A DNA stretch of 64,000 nucleotides from Tetraselmis striata (lineage: Eukaryota; Chlorophyta; Chlorodendrophyceae; Chlorodendrales; Chlorodendraceae), in contig VCJN01000480.1 in NCBI GenBank assembly GCA_006384855.1, positions 1 through 64,000 on the forward strand, given 5' to 3'. The notes below the pieces were generated by a model. That model worked only from the letters and a program-made list of their open reading frames with translations, had not been told where the DNA came from and ran no database searches. Made by a program: the position numbers and the translations under genes. This document shows, one piece after another, positions 47,730 through 58,990 of this stretch. Numbering within the stretch: position 1 is the stretch's first letter; each line of letters begins with the position of its first letter.

Positions 47730-48248
47730 ACTCGGCGAGGTGAGGAACCGTGGATATGGTGAGTAACGTTGGGTGCCGGCGGCGGGTGGGTGCCGGTTGA
47801 GTGCATGGGTTTGGGTTCGGTAGCTGGGAGAAGCCGACAACTTTATTGCATTACAAGTCGTTGGCAGTAGCTATGGCGTATAATGAGCCACTTGTCTGAC
47901 TGTTTGGGCTTGTGCAGACGTGTACATTCGATTACGGAGATTACGCGACGCCAGATTACGCGACCATTCCCCGTTAAGGGGTAGCTACGGCTGAATTACG
48001 GTTCGGTCGCAAGTGTGTGTGTCAAACGTGTCCTCATGTAAACGCTAAATACGGGATATATACGGGACATTACGCGATGGTTACGCAGCAAGCCGGAGTG
48101 CGCTAACAACGGAGCGCGATGAGAAGCCGTCTAGGCGCGCGGCGCCGGACTTAGTTGTTTTTGAATAAAGCAGCTTCTGGGCCCACTTGGCGCACACTCG
48201 CACCCGCTAGACAGTACCGTACCTGCTCATCCCCCAGCACCCTCCATC
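47730..48248. promoter_or_regulatory. Divergent intergenic region with repeated ATTACG motifs
   Basis: Lies between head-to-head genes (minus 47729, plus 48249). ATTACG occurs at about 47933, 47943, 47955, 47991 and 48068, with a related GTTACGC at 48079. The reverse form CGTAATC and a related GTAATC occur just inside the left end of the element (about 41172, 41222). These could be binding sites for an element-encoded protein, as subterminal repeats are in plant CACTA elements; that role is inferred. Confidence 0.4.
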
Positions 48249-49961
48249 ATGGCCACCCACGCCAAGCTAATTCCAGGCACCCCCTACGGCAAAGCTCTGA
48301 GGCCTGAGGGCATGACCACACCACTCGGTGCTAAGTGCAGCACGGGCCGCATCGTTGAGGACGTGCGGCAGGCACTGTTCCGCGGCCAGGCGACCAACAA
48401 CCATATATATCCGCGTTCACCTAGAGCAACCCCAGGGCGAGGACGCGTTCGGCTATGCTTTCGCGGACATAAATAACTGCGCGAAGCCTAAGCAGTACGA
48501 CGAAGCCGGCACGAAGCACCTGCTTGAGGCAGGTTTTCAAGTGTCCGATTTGGGTGTCGTCACGCTGTATATTACCTCGTGCGTACCCGACGCGACGCGT
48601 GCCCAGATCTTGAACCCAGCACCCGAGGCGGCGCCATCCCCCCCCCCCCCCCCCCCCCCCCCCCACCCGCGCAGGATCTGACATGGGCACTAGCGCTAAG
48701 AACGCCACCGTCGACGTTCCATCCCTGGCTGTCAGTACGAGCCAGGGGCCGGAGTCCACCCTGAAAAGTACACTGAGACGGCGGGTGGCTGACATGACTG
48801 CGTGGAGGATTTGAATTTCACATGCGTTGACCGCCCCGTGCCGCGTTTTTTACTGTTGCTCTTTCAGCCAAGGACAAGGCGGTGCTGTCGGATGTCTTTG
48901 ACGAATGCTGGCCGCGCGACACTCAGACGGGGATCCCTTATCCTCTGAAGAAGACGCCGAGGTTTCCCATCGCCGCGCCCCCGTACATCGAGCGGATATG
49001 CTACGCTACCTTCAACTATCGTGCTGGCTACACAGCCGACAACCACATCTACGCCAAGGAGGCAGTCTTGACCGCGTTCCGAGAGTGCACCCTCTCCCCC
49101 TTCCGCCCAACCCCACTGCGACCATCCTTGTGGGTTGTGCTGGCGGTGCATCTCGTGATGTACAGGAAGCAGGGAAACGTGAGGAAATACCTCGCTCGGC
49201 ACTACTTCCAGGATGAGGGCAAGGACGGCCAAGGAGGTAGGAAGAAGGGACATTGCCGATGGCGGACCGATTCGCGAAGGCCCTCGACCTTGCAGAGGAA
49301 TGGCACCAAACCGAGCTGGGGAGGTACTACCAAGCCGGCAAGTGCCTTCCTGCTAACGCGATGTTCAAGGGCGAGGAGGAGGTCTGCGAGGTGACGCCGC
49401 ACTGGGAAGCCGCAGGTGAGTCGTCTTTGTTTCCGCACTTGTTCGACTACACAGCCACCGCACAAGCGACAAGCAATCAACACGCATACTGACTTTCGCA
49501 GTGGTTGTGTCAGACCCCCCCCCCCCCCCCCTAGTCCCTACGTTCGGAGGGAAGCCGATCTTATCGGCTGTTCAGCGCACAAGATCGTGTCGCTGCCGCT
49601 GGCGGGCACAGCTGCGTCGCCAAAGCTCCCCGGCTTGGTGGGCGCGCTAGCGCAACAACAGAAGAGGGCGGGCGGCATCATCAAGCACAACACCAACGCG
49701 GTCAAGAACCTGGCCGCCACGCAAGCCGTCCCCGGCGACAACGTCGACGAGGGCAGTAGCCCAGAGCCCCAGGCCAAGAAGGCCAAGAAGCCCGCTAAGC
49801 CGGCGGCTAGAGGGCCGGCCCGGGGCCGGGGTGGTGCCGGGGCCAGGGCGGACGGTGGGGTGCTCGGGTCGCGGGCCGGCCGCCGGGCCGCCGTAGCCGC
49901 TGCCGCCACCCGCGAGCAGCAGGCCGGCCGCCGAGGCGGTCCCGGTCAAAACCGGATGTAA
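48249..49961 (+). CDS. Unknown protein of CACTA-like element 1, multi-exon, basic C-terminus
   Basis: Starts MATHAKLIPGTPYGKALRPE. The frame slips by one base in the run CCATATATATCC (about 48400) and continues as RVHLEQPQGEDAFGYAFADI to about 48620. Next block 48869-49250: VLSDVFDECWPRDTQTGIPY, FNYRAGYTADNHIYAKEAVL, VVLAVHLVMYRKQGNVRKYL. Next 49253-49415: ADRFAKALDLAEEWHQTELG, GKCLPANAMFKG, ending near GCAG/GTGAGT. Last block about 49540-49961: LIGCSAHKIVSLPL, a Lys/Ala/Pro linker and an Arg/Gly-rich tail. Blocks are separated by C-rich introns. The RGG-like tail suggests nucleic-acid binding. Not recognised; the slip may be an assembly error or a mutation. Confidence 0.5.
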
Positions 49962-50250
49962 ATAATTCATCCGCCCGCCCACTGCCGCGCGCCTCGCCGC
50001 CCACTGCCGCGCGCCCGCTCACATGCTGTGCCGCGAGCGCGCTATCGCGGATTAAAGGCCAGAGGGCATCGAGATTGTCGGGCTTCCAGGGGCAGGTGCA
50101 ATAGTCCTACTCGGAAATGATGAGTGTATAGCGTCATGATGATGAGTGATATGCGCGTGATACTGTATATTACGAGTACGCCATGGAATGACTACAGACG
50201 AGTGCCATACTACTGGTAAGATTACATGATGGGTATAGGGTATTACAGTG

Positions 50251-51969
50251 TAATTACAAAGTCGCGCGGGAGCCTAGTGAGCTTGGTCTCTGAGCGCTCT
50301 GTCCGCAGCGCAAATGGGTCAATGGTTTAATCGCTTCACCTTTGCCGTGGTGACATCCGGGAACTCAGGTTCCTCGGGATGGCAGTCTTCTCGTCGTGTT
50401 GCTTCGGGCAATTCTTCTTTGCACCGGCTGGCACTATCCGCGCCCCCGTACCCCCGCTCACTCTCTCCGTGCGTTTTTCAGAGTATGAGAAGGGGACAAC
50501 GTTGTACATCATGAAAGTGGTGTACAATGTCGTCACCCTTCCCACCGTCAAGTCTGGGCAGTGCGGCTGGCCGCGGGAATTCCATACAGACATCAAGAAG
50601 TGGCCGCGCATGCCGCCGCCTGAGTAGGCCAAGCCGCGGACGGCCATTGAGGCCAAGCTGCAGGCTGGGCCCCGGCGCCGTTGGAAGGAGCAGCAGGATG
50701 TTTGAGTGCCGGAGGCGGACCTGCTAGTGTCCGCAAAGATAGCGATGTACATGTGCAACGTGGCGCATGACGAGGTTACGCCGGCAGCCAGCCGTGCTCT
50801 CCCACCTGCCCAAGGCAGCTACTAGACGGTCGGAAGCCCTGGCGTGCCGGTAGGCAAGTACGGCGGTATTAGCAACACGGAGTCCTCCAGCATACTTAGG
50901 GATGCCGGCATGCTTAAAGATGCCCGGGCCCGCCTTGAGAGAGAGCAGCGCAAGAGAGTGCGTGAGAGAAAGAATATGGTCGCCGATGGGAAGACGGCGG
51001 TGGGGCGCTAGCTGCGCACTGTACTATTTTCACTACATCATCTCTATAACTTTGGATCGCAATTGTCATGAAAAGGCTATTACAATGTTTCTATGGGGGG
51101 GGGGGGGGGGGGGGGGAAGGGCTGCGGTGCTGCAGCTCCCGTAGGCGCAGCCCGCTTGGTGCCCCGGGCGGGGGGGGGGGGGGGGGGGGGGCTCTATGTG
51201 GGCGTAGCGCGCTTCGTGCCCCGTGGGCCACGCTTCGGCCGCTCTGGTGTGGGCACCTCGTGTTTGTGGCTTTCATGAGTATTCATGTGGCCAAGGACCT
51301 CCCCCTGCCCTTAACTTTGGGCGCACAGCAGTGCCCCTCCGGTAGGCAGTCTGTGACCAAGTGAGCGTGCTCAGATCCGTGACAGCCGATGTTCAGCAGG
51401 TGGTCATAACAGCTTATGTAATAAGGGATATGGCACTACAGAATGTGGCAGTACACGGTGGCAACATCATTCTCACCTGCAGCATTGACAAATGCCTGCA
51501 CAAATTCCTCTGCCACCTGATTGACTTGTTGTGCGCGAGCCTCCCGCAAGTGCAAAGTCGGTAGTTGGGCGGTGCCAGGTGTGCGCGCTGGGTCCACGGG
51601 CTCGAGCAGCAGCGCCCATAGTCATCCAGATTTCCCAGGCGGTGTGTAGGAGATCAGAATATCTTCTGCTTGGCTCCGATGTGTAGCAGTGGGCGGGGGC
51701 TTGAGGAGAAACCCGAACAAGACGACCGGTATCACGGTCATGCACGGTAGTATTGCATGTCTCGTCGAGGCCGCCACGGCGGGACCAGTGAGAATGCTTG
51801 GTGGTGGACCGGGGGGGGGGGGGGGGGGGGGGGGGGGCAAGCATGTGGAGCTTTAAACCGTACTCTCCCATACAAATTGGCCGTCAAGAGTGGTTTAATA
51901 TTCTGGTCAAGAGCAGTAGTTAAAGACATGACATAATTAAACCGCAATACTTCAGGTATTTGAAATAGT
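50251..51969. other. Spacer between the two CACTA elements
   Basis: A plus-strand exon-like block at about 50481-50626 (after a pyrimidine tract and CAG) reads YEKGTTLYIMKVVYNVVTLP and ends in a stop; another, near 50930-51010, is Arg/Glu-rich. Neither is recognised. Long G runs at 51097-51116, 51171-51190 and 51811-51837 break the region. Confidence 0.3.
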
Positions 51970-52545
51970 TGTGTCATCAACGGGACGAAATCGGTATGTC
52001 ATCAGTGGTACGAAATCGTTGTGTCGTTAGTGTGACGAAACCGGTCTGTCATCAACGGGACGGAGTCGTTCTGTCATCAGCAGGACGAAATCGTTATGTC
52101 ATCAGCAGGACGAAATCGGTTTGTCATCTGTGGGACGAAGTCGTTCCGTCATCAGTGGGATGTAATCGTTATGTTGTCAGCCGGACGAAATAGTTCTGTT
52201 AAGAGTAGAGCGAAATCGTTATGTCGTGAGCGGGACAAAATAGTTCTGTCATCAGTATGACAGAATCGTTGTGTCGTCAAAGTGACGATATCAATCTGTC
52301 ATCAGCGGGACAAAATCGGCATGTCATTAGCAGGACACATTCGTGCTGACATCAGCGGTACGAAAATACTCATGTCATTACTTGATCGAACTCGGTATGT
52401 CATCACCGAGACGAAACGAAATCGTTTTGTCATTAGTGGGAGAAAATCGTTCTGCCATCAGTGGGACGAAATTGGTATGTCATCAGCGGACCAAAAACGG
52501 CATGTCAACACCGGGACGAAAACTTTACTTATGCATAGGTCGAAG
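51970..52545 (+). repeat. 25-bp minisatellite, about 23 diverged copies
   Basis: Consensus near TGTCATCAGCGGGACGAAATCGGTA. The phrase TGTC recurs at 51972, 51997, 52022, 52047 and 52072, an exact 25-bp step. ORFs over it just translate the repeat; because 25 is not a multiple of 3 the peptide register cycles. Confidence 0.9.
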
Positions 52546-53256
52546 GTCAAGGCGGACATCGAAACCTACATAGAAAGCAAAAGAGTTCGACGCTATTGAC
52601 TGCCATCCCGTATTCCACATCTCTTGCATTCTTCTCTGTGAATCCCCGGACACCCCCCACTGTGAGATTCAGATGTGACGTAAATGTGCCCTACTGGTGA
52701 CGAACGACGACATACGGGGACGATACGGGACGGACGAGGGACGTGGATTTCATACCCAGTAGCGACGACTATCGCGCGCGACCTGTAAAGTACTATATGA
52801 ATTTCTCGTTTCCATAATTTCATCAAATTGATATGCGCACGCGGGCTCGCGTGTCGCCCGCCGACGCGGAGCACCCGGGCTAAGTACAGGCGGATGTACG
52901 CACTCATTGCACATCGCCGCACATCGCTGATCGCACATCGCTGACCGCTGACCCCGCGGTGTGCCGCGATGTGCGGCACGACGGGCGGAGGTGTGGGCGG
53001 ATGTAGGTGGTACGGTAGGTGGTAGGCGGTAGGTGGTGTTCGTAGGTGCGCGTTTTAATGCAGCCGCCCTAACTGCTGATGATTGTGTAACGCCCCAGCA
53101 CGCGCATGAAGTACGGGGTCGCCTCACGGTCACCGCCGCTCACCGTTGAATCAAGCGCGGACAGCCGCGCACTCGCATCTGTGTTGCCTGCCGGTGGTGG
53201 GTTACATCCACCCCAACTCTCAACCCCCCCCCCGCCCCCCGCGCGCGGCAGCAGGC

Positions 53257-55374
53257 ATGCCGGCAAAGGGATGGATAGCGAGTGTGTCGAAGGATGGCGT
53301 GTACACATGCAAGCACTGCCACGGCATCGTGACGGGTAGTAGTGAAAGGACGGCGCGAGAGCGGCACTTCCGGAAATACCCGAACTGTAGCCACTCGTTG
53401 AAGCGTGCGGCTAAGTTGCGCCGCAAGGCCGCCTTATCACAAGCAGCAGCAGCAGGGGCGGCAGCAGCAGCAACAGCAACAGCAGCAACAAGCGCGGCAG
53501 CAGGAGTAGCTGCAGCCGTCGGAAACGGCCCGCCGGCGCCGGTCTCGGACGACGGCGGCTCGAAGGTGGACGATGTGATGGGCGTGGGGGAGGACCCCGT
53601 TGGCGAAGACGGTATGGACATCGACGCGCCTGCGTGGCCGCCGGCGGGCGTCGAACCCGCGATGAGGGCGTGATATGGAAAGGCGATCCCGGCGACTTCT
53701 ACATGAAGGTCATCGCCAAGAAGTTCCGGGGAGTATGGCACTACGGCGTGATAACCGGCGTCGTTACCGAGTGGGTGTTGGAGGACTACGGCGGGGCGAC
53801 CCAGTGGCGCGCTGTTTTCGAGGACGGTGACATTGTGGACCTTCTGCGTTCAGAGGTGAGTGGGCCCGGCCTGCGTGCTGGTGGCACCACTCAACTGCGG
53901 TTGTATGGAATCACACGCACCCGCCCGGTCGGCGTGGCAGGTTGTGGAGGCTATGGCGGCTGCCCAGGCGCACCCCCCTGTGGATGCGGACGGGGAGGCT
54001 CGCTTGGTAACCGTCCATCAAGGCGATGACTTGTCCAGTGAATCACGCACCTTGCCCGGCGTGCGTTCAACACAACCCGGCTGGCGGAGGCCAAGCAGAA
54101 CACTGGCTGCCATGGCGTGTGCCATGTGCATGTGGTCCTGGGCTATGTCAGCATGATCAACCTCTTCCCCCTCGCGCCGTTCCACCTGTTTTTTTTTGGC
54201 TTGGGAAGGGACTTCTGGAGGAAATTTGTCACCGTGCAGGGCCACATTGGATTCCGAGCTATGAAGCAGGAAGACCGGCGCCAGGCTTTAGTCCCGATAC
54301 CCAGCAACTTTGAACGCGGGTTGCGCCCTTCGTTTGCAGTGTCCAAGAATCGAAAGGTACCCCCCCCCCCCCCCCCCCCCCCCCCCCGGGCGTGGGCGTG
54401 GGCGTGGGCGTGGGCGTGACGGCATTCCCCTCCATGACTGCAGGGTCAGGCAAGGTGACGGTGCAGTCCGGCTGGGTCATGGAGGACTGCTTGCACCACA
54501 TGGAAACGTTTTCCATTCTTAACGCCGGTCCGCTGCTCGAGGAGGCCCGGGTGAAGGCGATCATGACCGAGAAGGAGCTTCGCGTCCCTAGGCGGTGCTT
54601 GGGCACATGTACAAGCGCATGCAAGGAGCTGCGTGGTTCGTCACGCGGTGGGGGTTGCAGAATGTGGTGACGGAGGAGGACGGCCCCGAGCGCAAGGCGC
54701 AGGCGGACGCGCTCACTAGGGAGGGGAGGACTCGATACCCCGCGCGGCGCCAAGGCGCGGCGGCCGGGGCAGCGCGGCGCCAAGGCGCGGCGGCCGGGGC
54801 AGCGCGGCGCCAAGGCGCGGCGGCCGGGGCAGCGCGGCGCCAAGGCGCGGCGGCCGGGGCAGCGCGGCGCCAAGGCGCGGCGGCCGGGGCAGCGCGGCGC
54901 CAAGGCGCGGCGGCCGGGGCAGCGCGGCGCCAAGGCGCGGCGGCCGGGGCAGCGCGGCGCCAAGGCGCGGCGGCCGGGGCAGCGCGGCGCCAAGGCGCGG
55001 CGGCCGGGGCAGCGCGGCGCCAAGGCGCGGCGGCCGGGGCAGCGCGGCGCCAAGGCGCGGCGGCCGGGGCAGCGCGGCGCCAAGGCGCGGCGGCCGGGGC
55101 AGCGCGGCGCCAAGGCGCGGCGGCCGGGGCAGCGCGGCGCCAAGACAGCGCATACAGCGGAATCGGCGGAAAGGGATGCATTACAAGCTGTGGACGGCAG
55201 CCGCTGAAAACTATGCGGTCATGCCGCAACAACCCCAGCACTGGCTTCTTGATACCTCTGATCTGGCTGACGGCGGCGGGCTGCGGGATGCAGGGCCGCA
55301 TGACTGAGGTGGCGGTGCTGGTGAGCCCGCAGAGTCTGCATGCGGCGGAGGCGGCGCAGCCGCATAGGCACTAG
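53257..55374 (+). pseudogene. tnp2-related transposase, internally deleted, with expanded repeat
   Basis: Starts MPAKGWIASVSKDG with a C-x2-C...H-x5-C finger (YTCKHCHGIVTG, RHFRKYPNC), then an Ala-rich linker. After a one-base frame change near 53.66 kb comes a Tudor-like block (DFYMKVIAKKFRGVWHYGVI, VFEDGDIVDLLRSE) ending at GTGAGT. The region equivalent to the DGVEL core of element 1 is absent. At 54117-54357: SMINLFPLAPFHLFFFGLG then RDFWRKFV, the counterpart of HALLLGVVKDFW in element 1, ending at AAG/GTACCC before a C run. Next exon about 54445-54590: SGWVMEDCLHHMETFSIL, the counterpart of the MRDYLHFAETVAL segment. After another one-base shift the frame reads LGHMYKRMQGAAWFVTRWG, 13 copies of ARRQGAAAGA, and a stop at 55374. 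Two shifts plus the deletion indicate a defective copy. Confidence 0.6.
54742..55131 (+). repeat. 30-bp minisatellite, 13 identical copies
   Basis: The unit starts GCGCGGCGCCAAGGCGCGGC; 13 full copies with no mismatch plus a 13-nt partial copy to 55144. The unit is a multiple of three and stays in frame, encoding ARRQGAAAGA per copy. Confidence 0.97.
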
Positions 55375-55760
55375 ACAATGCTCTGAAGCGAGCCCCAATT
55401 GTCTGCCCAGCGCCTGCCCCAATGTAACGCACCAGCTTGGCAGCAATTGGCAGCTCTTTTGCCCCCCCCCCCCTCCACCCCACAGACACACTACCAATAC
55501 CAGTTTCTCATCCCGGCGGGCAGTTGATGCGTATACCCAGGCTTGTGCGTACGCGGTGCGGGGGGGGGGGGGGGGGGGGGGAATCACTATAGCTAAGCTA
55601 GTGATGTGAGATATGAGTGCAGCAACAGATATTGTGCAAGATATAATACGATGGCATGCAAGCGGGTCCCCGCTCTTCCACAATCATTGGCCCTGCTCCC
55701 TCTTGCCCCGCCCCCGGTGCCCTTTAGCTGCTCTCAGCATCCCGAGTGGGATGGGCGGGG

Positions 55761-56053
55761 CAGCGGTTGCTACCGAGTGAGGCGTAGCATCGTTTGCAGT
55801 GGCAACGCAGCCTTTCCGGTGTGACGCCGCCTAGATGTAACCCAGCAGTACGCGCAAAGTGCAAGTGCAAGCTGCTGATGGCGGGGATCCCGCGCGGGGG
55901 GGGGGGGGGGGGGGGGCAGCGGCTGTGGGATAGGCGCGGCAGCGGTTGCTACAGAGTGAGGCGTCGCATTGTTTGCAGTAGCAACGCAGCCTTTCCGGTT
56001 GCATAGTGTGACGCAGCCTGGATGTAACCCAGCAGTACGCGCAAAGTGCAAGT
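55761..56053 (+). repeat. Pair of about 110-bp direct repeats
   Basis: 55761-55869 and 55940-56053 share CAGCGGTTGCTAC, GCAACGCAGCCTTTCCGG and GTAACCCAGCAGTACGCGCA. A G run (55897-55916) lies between them. Confidence 0.85.
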
Positions 56054-56096
56054 GTTACACGTCCGTGTGCCCCACCCAATGACATTGCGCCCGACC

Positions 56097-56992
56097 TCAC
56101 TGACGGCATGTCTCGCTCTCCTTCAGCTCCTGGGCCGTCCGCCGCCTCACCCTGCGCACCCTACCAGCCGCGCGTGCCTTCTCGGAAGCCTCACACACGG
56201 CGGCGCGAGTCGCGTCGTGGAACGCGTCCCTGACATGGCGGAACTCCGCCCTCACCGTGGCCGTGGTCGGGCAGGGGACTGCCCGCTGATGGGTCGCCAT
56301 GCATGGGTACTTGGGGCCGCACAAAGCCGGGCTGCCGTCGCAGCAACACTCCTAGTCCGTCCGTTGGCCGCAGTCCACGCATGACGGGCGTCCGGCCAGG
56401 ACACGCCCATGATAGTGCATGTGGCCGCCTCCCGCCACTGCTCGTAGTGCTCCGGTCAACATGGCGACGAGCAAGTCGGCATGTCCCGCAGGTGGCTGCG
56501 GGGCGGGTGGCGCGAGCGCAGCCTCGCTCGCCTCGACAACCCCCTCAGCCCGATCAGTCGCCTCGACCACGGCCTCCTCCGCCTCCTGACGCGGCGCACC
56601 AGGCGCATCATCGTCGCCTGGCAGGGCGTCCCCCCCCGCAACGGCGCCGTCGGCGGTGGCCGACGCCGTCGTGGCGGGGTGTTGTGAGGAGGTGGCCCTA
56701 GACATAGGTGGGGCCGGCACCGCCATGTGTTGCTCCACATGCGGTGCGGTTCCTGACGCGACAGCTCCGTCGCACCAGTACCGGCGCCGGCACCCCACGC
56801 ACGCCTGCTGGGCTTACCACCAACCGGCATGTTTCCTTTGGGAGGCGGTTCATCCGCGTCGGAGGTGAGCGGCGGTGCCTGTGTGGGTGTGGATACTGCC
56901 CGGCCATTAGGGCTCCCGCCGCCTGTCGCTCCGCCGACCCACGCCGCGGCGTGTGCTGCGCCCCGCATAGTCGCCTCGAATATAATATACAT
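56097..56992 (-). CDS. Unknown two-exon protein of CACTA element 2, with in-frame TAG
   Basis: Exon 1 56992-56818 (MYIIFEATMRGAAHAAAWVG...), a 65-nt GT-AG intron (56817-56753, donor GTAAGC), exon 2 from 56752; phases match. Exon 2 is Ala/Glu/Pro-rich, then reads HYHGRVLAGRPSCVDCGQRT. A TAG at 56354-56352 follows, and the same frame continues ECCCDGSPALCGPKYPCM and a charged helical tail (FRHVRDAFHDATRAAVCEAS, RVRRVRRR) to 56097. The cysteine-rich patch spans the stop and looks like a metal-binding site, so the stop is probably a recent mutation or a readthrough site. Position and orientation match the 46993-47729 gene of element 1, though I see no clear sequence similarity. Confidence 0.45.
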
Positions 56993-57701
56993 GACGCGGG
57001 GACGGGGGGGGATTCGTGCGTTTCGTATGTCGGCGGAAAGGCGTGCGAAGCTGCGGCTGGCGAAGGTGGTGGAAGTAAGCGTGGCGGCGTCGGCGGCGTA
57101 TTAACGTGCGTGCATGCGTGCGCAACCCCGCGGCAGCAAGCGCCGGACTCGGCGTGTGCCAGCGGCAGAGCTGCGAAACCATGGACACGGTACGGGATGC
57201 CAAGTCTGGCTAAGCAACTGCCGAGGCTGGCGGCTTAACCCCCATGTCCGGCGGTTGAGGGACGGAAAGTGCGTAGAAGTTGATCGGGAAAGCGGGCATA
57301 TAAGCCTGGCTGTGCTAGGTTCCTATTAAGTAATGGCGGTTTGTGCTAAGTAATTCTTAGGGGTAGACCATGCAGCGCAGGTAGGGGGCGGTATAAATGA
57401 GGCCGGGCACATATACTGCTCCACGAAACGACACTGTCGCACGTGTAGTTGAATAGACGCCCCCCCCCCCCCCCCCCCCCGCCGGGTCGGCCCGCCGACC
57501 CGCCACGGCATGTAATATTTGTCATGCATCGCCGGGGTATGTGTGAGTGGATGCCCCGCCGCCACACCCCCCCCCCCCCCCCCCCCCATTTACACTTGTG
57601 CACTCATAAAGTTTGGGCTGGTTTCGGAGCAATACATGTACGTATGTATATACATACAATGGAACGTAGGACCTGCGCGGAAAGAGGGGGGGCTGGCGGA
57701 A

Positions 57702-58820
57702 TGCGTTGGGGGTGCGTAGAGTAGCGTGTTGGTGAGATTCGGGGTGCATCGGACGCCGGATGCCCATCCACCCAGCGTAAAAGACGCCTACGTAATATTC
57801 ACACTATATATATTCACACGCAAATGTGTGAAAACCGGACATTCCGTGCCGGATGGGTGGGAATACGGCGTCCGATGCAGGCCAAAACCCCAGCAACACG
57901 CTATTCTGTGCACCGCCAATGCACTCCGCCAGCACCGCCTCATTCTCTGTCGATTTCGAAAACGCCTTCACATTACCCACCGCTAATTGCAATTGCCACC
58001 GTGTAATGTTGTCACGATGTGCGCACACAACAACACTTACTACCGGTTCCGACGCGGATGGAGGCGAGGCTTGCGGAGTGCGTTGGGGGTGCGTAGAGTA
58101 GCGTGCTGCAAATAATTGGGGTGCATCGGACGCCGGATGCCCATCCACCCGGCGTAAAAGACGCGTAATATTCACACTTTATTAACACACAAATGTGTGA
58201 AAACCGGACATTCCGTGCCGGATGGGTTGGAATACGGCGTCCGATGCAGCCAAAACCCCAGCAACACGCTATTCTGTGCACCGCCAATGCACTCCGCCAG
58301 CACCGCCACATTCTCTGTCGATTTCGAAAACGCCTTCACATTGTCCACCGCTAATTGCAATTGCCACCGTGTAATGTTGTCACGATGTGCGCACACAACA
58401 ACACTTACTACCGGTTCCGACGCGGATGGAGGCGAGGCTTGCGGAGTGCGTTGGGGGTGCGTAGAGTAGCGTGCTGCAAATAATTGGGGTGCATCGGACG
58501 CCGGATGCCCATCCACCCGGCGTAAAAGACGCGTAATATTCACACTGCTTTATTAACACACAAATGTGTGAAAACCGGACATTCCGTGCCGGATGGGTGG
58601 GAATACGGCGTCCGATGCAGCCAAAACCCCAGCAACACGCTATTCTGTGCACCGCCAATGCACTCCGCCAGCACCGCCTCATTCTCTGTCGATTTCGAAA
58701 ACGCCTTCACATTATCCACCGCTAATAATTGCAATTGCCACCGTGTAATGTTGTCACGATGTGCGCACACAACAACACTTACTACCGGTTCCGACGCGGA
58801 TGGAGGCGAGGCTTGCGGAG
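57702..58820. repeat. Tandem satellite, three copies of about 370 bp
   Basis: TGCGTTGGGGGTGCGTAGAG recurs at 57702, 58079 and 58447, with a decayed fourth start at 58821 (steps 377, 368, 374). Within each unit TGCATCGGACGCCG and its complement CGGCGTCCGATGCA lie about 120 bp apart, so each unit can fold into a long hairpin. ORFs on both strands simply repeat with the unit. Confidence 0.92.
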
Positions 58821-58936
58821 TGCACTTGCGGTGCACAGACTAGCGGGAGACTAGACCCATTGTCGCTTATTTACAAGCACGGGCGGTGCTGCCAGACCTG
58901 ATCGTCTACGGCCGATATAATATTCACACTATATTA

Positions 58937-58990
58937 ACATCGGTGCACACCGCCGCACACCGCCGCACACCGCCGCACACCGCCGCACAA
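58937..58990 (+). repeat. 10-bp tandem repeat
   Basis: About four to five copies of CACACCGCCG, the last diverged. Confidence 0.85.

Larger units (their letters stand above)
41159..50250 (+). mobile_element. CACTA (EnSpm)-like DNA transposon 1
   Basis: 9092 bp. Left end CACTGTAATGGCCCGTAATC; right end, on the complement, CACTGTAATACCC. The first nine bases match exactly. Both ends are flanked by TAATTA (41153-41158 and 50251-50256); CACTA elements usually make 2-3 bp duplications, so part of this may be target preference. Inside are a tnp2-like transposase gene region (+), a minus-strand gene and a plus-strand gene, the same layout as the better-defined element at 52658-60599. The ends are less certain than in element 2. 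Confidence 0.6.

Noticed and set aside
54595..55301. Long ORFs of 237-294 codons on both strands across 54.6-55.3 kb
   Set aside because: They arise because a 30-bp repeat without stops is open in every frame. Only the plus frame joins transposase-like sequence.
57804..58836. Repeated ORFs of about 90-123 codons on both strands
   Set aside because: They recur with the 370-bp satellite unit in step and have no motif; they are translations of a satellite.
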